Part shown: one piece after another, positions 61,939-64,000 of the stretch
Position numbering within the stretch: the stretch's first letter is position 1
How the letters are laid out: each line of letters begins with the position of its first letter
From: Candidatus Saccharibacteria bacterium UBA1050
GTDB lineage: Bacteria > Patescibacteriota > Saccharimonadia > Saccharimonadales > Saccharimonadaceae
Assembly (NCBI GenBank): GCA_002316545.1
Contig: DCDR01000001.1
Coordinates: 311,692-375,691 of the forward strand
DNA: 64,000 nucleotides
Direction: 5' to 3'
Notes under the pieces: model-generated
Database searches by the model: none
What the model saw: the letters and a program-made list of their open reading frames with translations, nothing else
Told to the model about the DNA's origin: nothing
Program-made: the position numbers and the translations under genes

Positions 61939-63935
61939 AGGAGGACGGCCTTGATCCGCCGAATACCTGCGCTTGAAGCTTCTTCTTTTAGAATCTTGAA
62001 CTTCTTACCATCTTCAATCAGTTCGTGTGTGTGGTCTACATGAGGACCACCGCAAATCTCGAAGCTAAATGGGCGCTCCTCGGCAGGTGACTGCGGATCT
62101 TTCATGCTATACACTTTTACCGTATCGCCATAACGATCGCCGAATTGGCCCAATGCGCCTAACGGCCCGGTTGCTTCTTCGGTAGGGTACTCAGCAAAGC
62201 TAATTTGCAGGTCTTTGGCAATTTCGCGGTTTACAATTTCCTCTACTTGATCAAGCTGCTCGCGCGTCACCTTCTCTGGGTGAGAAAAATCAAACCGTAG
62301 GCGCTCTTCGGTAATATTACTGCCTCGCTGCACCACGTGGTGACCCAATACATCGCGGAGGGCTTGGTACATGAGGTGCGTAGCAGTGTGATACTTTTTG
62401 TGCTGCAAGGTTTGGCCGCCAAGACCACCTTTGAACGTTCCTTTTGCGGCGGTTTGCGAGCGTTCGCGCTGCTCTTGCATCTTAGCGTCGAATTCTTGGC
62501 GCCAATTCTCAGGCAAATCTACACCCCGTTTGAAACATTCTTCAACCGATAACTCTACAGGAAAACCGTATGTATCATATAGGGTGAACAATATGGAACC
62601 CGTTGTTTCAGAAGGGGCTTGCCCCTTCTCGGGTGCAACTGCTTCGCTGCGTTGCAGCCCGCCTTCCCCCGGCTCGCTTTGCTCGCCGCCCGCACGACGC
62701 GCGGGTGAAAAAGCTTCTTCAAGCTTTTTCAGACCCTTTCGTAGAGTTTGGCGGAATACTTTTTCTTCTTTCACTAGCACGGCGATTATTTCTTCACGCT
62801 TAGCGGCTACTTCAGGAAAATCGTTGTGATACAAATCGGCAATTACCGGCACCACTTCTTGCATGAAATTCTGTTCGATTCCTAGCTCGAATGCAAAGCG
62901 AATAGCTCGGCGCAACAAGCGACGCATTACATAGCCTTGCTCTTTGTTGCTTGGCACGCAGCCATCGACTGCCAGGAAGGTTGCTGCTCGCAAGTGGTCG
63001 GCAATTACACGCATGGCATTGGTATGGCTGTCGTAGGTTTTGCCACTCAATTTTTGAAGTGTTTCAATAATTGGCCACATCAGGCTAATTTTAAAGACAT
63101 CTGGGTCGTTTAGTTTGGCTGCAGCGATACGCTCAAGGCCTGATCCGTGGTCGATATTTGGCTTTTCAAGTGGTTCAAATTTGCCTTCTGCCACCTTCTT
63201 GTAGGCCATAAACACATTGTTGCCAATTTCCATAAAGCGGCCACAATCGCAGTTTGGGTGACACTGCTTGCCGAAGCTCGGGTCGTGTGGTGTGCCAAAA
63301 TCGTAAAACATTTCACTGTCTGGCCCGCATGGATCGCCAATTGGAGTATGCTCAGGCGCACCATTACGACTCCACCAGTTTTTGCTACCATCGTAGAAAA
63401 AGATACGCTCACCGTCGTTAATACCGCGATCATAGCCATTTTCTTCGGTGTCGATGTCTGCCAAACCCGAACTCAAGCCCTTCGATTCGAACAAACCTTG
63501 CCACACTTCGGCTGCTTCAGTATCTTTTGGAATACCGTATTCAGGTGCGCCAATATAGCAAGTAATATACAGTTTGCTGGCATCAAGGCTAACGACTTCA
63601 GTCAAGAATTCCCACATCCATTCGATTTGCTCTTTTTTGTACGAGTTTGGGTCACCACCCATATTCCAGTTGCCGAGCATTTCAAAAAAGGTAGTGTGGC
63701 GATTGTCGCCAATATCTTCAATATCCATGGCTCGGAGGCAAGTTTGGCTATCGACAATACGATTACCGCTCGGGTGAGTTTCACCGAGAAGATAGGGGAT
63801 TATAGGCTGCATACCACTGCCGGTAAAAAGGGTAGTTGGGTCATCTTTAAGAACCAACGGAGCACGCTTAATGATTGCGTGGCCACGATCTTCAAAGAAT
63901 TTTAAGTACGCGTTTCGGATTTCTTGAGCATTCAT
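61935..63935 (-). CDS. alaS: Alanine--tRNA ligase, short form with palindromic insertion
   Basis: 666 aa; most bacterial AlaRS are about 870. Catalytic class II core (FFEMLGNWNMGGDP, SGLERIAA), then editing domain with zinc motifs HTATH and CGGPHVDH. It ends right after the editing domain, so the DHHA1/C-Ala part is absent. At about residues 413-448 an Ala/Gly/Glu-rich, GC-rich stretch (SPARRAGGEQSEPGEGG...) is inserted before LFTLYDTYGFPVEL. TACAAT (63943-63948) is 7 nt before the ATG. Confidence 0.94.
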   Translation of the reverse strand: MNAQEIRNAYLKFFEDRGHAIIKRAPLVLKDDPTTLFTGSGMQPIIPYLLGETHPSGNRIVDSQTCLRAMDIEDIGDNRHTTFFEMLGNWNMGGDPNSYKKEQIEWMWEFLTEVVSLDASKLYITCYIGAPEYGIPKDTEAAEVWQGLFESKGLSSGLADIDTEENGYDRGINDGERIFFYDGSKNWWSRNGAPEHTPIGDPCGPDSEMFYDFGTPHDPSFGKQCHPNCDCGRFMEIGNNVFMAYKKVAEGKFEPLEKPNIDHGSGLERIAAAKLNDPDVFKISLMWPIIETLQKLSGKTYDSHTNAMRVIADHLRAATFLAVDGCVPSNKEQGYVMRRLLRRAIRFAFELGIEQNFMQEVVPVIADLYHNDFPEVAAKREEIIAVLVKEEKVFRQTLRKGLKKLEEAFSPARRAGGEQSEPGEGGLQRSEAVAPEKGQAPSETTGSILFTLYDTYGFPVELSVEECFKRGVDLPENWRQEFDAKMQEQRERSQTAAKGTFKGGLGGQTLQHKKYHTATHLMYQALRDVLGHHVVQRGSNITEERLRFDFSHPEKVTREQLDQVEEIVNREIAKDLQISFAEYPTEEATGPLGALGQFGDRYGDTVKVYSMKDPQSPAEERPFSFEICGGPHVDHTHELIEDGKKFKILKEEASSAGIRRIKAVLL
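62605..62706. repeat. GC-rich palindromic insertion inside alaS
   Basis: Perfect hairpin AGAAGGGGC/GCCCCTTCT (62610-62629), a 10-bp CGGG-TGCAAC/GTTGCA-G-CCCG hairpin (62630-62661), and a CCCGC/GCGGG hairpin (about 62688-62704), all in frame. Looks like a small palindromic element kept in a permissive loop. Confidence 0.6.
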
Positions 63936-64000
63936 TAGTTATATTGTAACAGAGGCCACTCGTTGTGAGTAGCCTCTTGGTTAATTTCGAAACAAAGCCT

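Noticed and set aside
62704..62735. GAAAAAGCTT/AAGCTTTTTC hairpin as a regulatory site in alaS
   Set aside because: It encodes ordinary helical residues (LKKLEEAF) and adjoins rather than belongs to the GC-rich element; probably chance.

Overview
The window reads as chromosome from a member of the Patescibacteria (candidate phyla radiation), most likely Candidatus Saccharibacteria (TM7). The evidence is compact genes in mostly minus-strand operons with 4-bp overlaps, standard stop codons including TGA, and reduced forms of core enzymes (AlaRS ending after its editing domain, LigA without zinc-finger cysteines, UvrC without its cysteine cluster). A wall/division block of LysM-CHAP hydrolase, MltG, RuvX, a J-like membrane protein, an FtsA-like ATPase and AlaRS fits too. 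This placement is inference; no 16S gene is present.

Layout. 1-1.1 kb: end of a copper/metal-stress operon (DUF4396, CsoR-type repressor, DUF305). 1.1-9.8 kb: small accessory genes (DUF1428, LigB-type dioxygenase, DUF1801 proteins, Nramp-like carrier, GyrI-like, HAD, PadR, a secreted FG-GAP protein). 9.8-10.2 kb: tRNA-Phe with broken copies of itself on both sides. 10.3-20.4 kb: secreted phosphoesterase, slipin, Ddl, MurF, alpha/beta hydrolase, RarA, trehalase, TypA. 20.5-23.5 kb: tRNA-Ala, an orphan phage-tailspike-like beta-helix protein, an RRM protein. 23.5-31.1 kb: ABC-2 exporter, nucleotide hygiene (Nudix, HAM1), LigA, HtpX/LemA. 31.2-32.1 kb: tRNA-Leu(UAA), tRNA-Cys, NadD, tRNA-Leu(GAG). 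32.2-37.4 kb: oligopeptide-binding protein, SecG, 4-TM protein, PepP, UvrC. 37.4-42.7 kb: thioredoxin/Fur pair, small membrane proteins, YdcF, Nudix, TrhO. 42.8-46.4 kb: heterodimeric ABC exporter. 46.4-54.6 kb: L25, DedA, a structured non-coding RNA, UvrA, exonuclease I, a high-GC island, ObgE. 54.8-64 kb: cell-wall and division genes and AlaRS.

The standout is a probable non-coding RNA at about 47.94-48.17 kb between dedA and uvrA. It has its own promoter, and its 3' half aligns without gaps (57 nt) to the GTPase-associated centre of 23S rRNA (E. coli 1052-1108), clamped by a perfect 10-bp helix. No ribosomal protein gene follows it on that strand, so it is not an ordinary autogenous leader. 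A second unusual locus (52.84-53.34 kb) is a very GC-rich stretch flanked by a 13-bp inverted repeat, with a 43-codon ORF using high-GC, actinobacterial-style codons.

Expression logic. Nearly twenty first-in-operon genes on both strands have a -10-like hexamer 6-8 nt (up to 10) before the start codon, with no room for a ribosome-binding site, implying leaderless mRNAs. Genes inside operons usually carry AGGAGG-type sites or overlap the preceding stop. The LysM-CHAP hydrolase is the clear exception, with a strong promoter and about 280 nt of leader.
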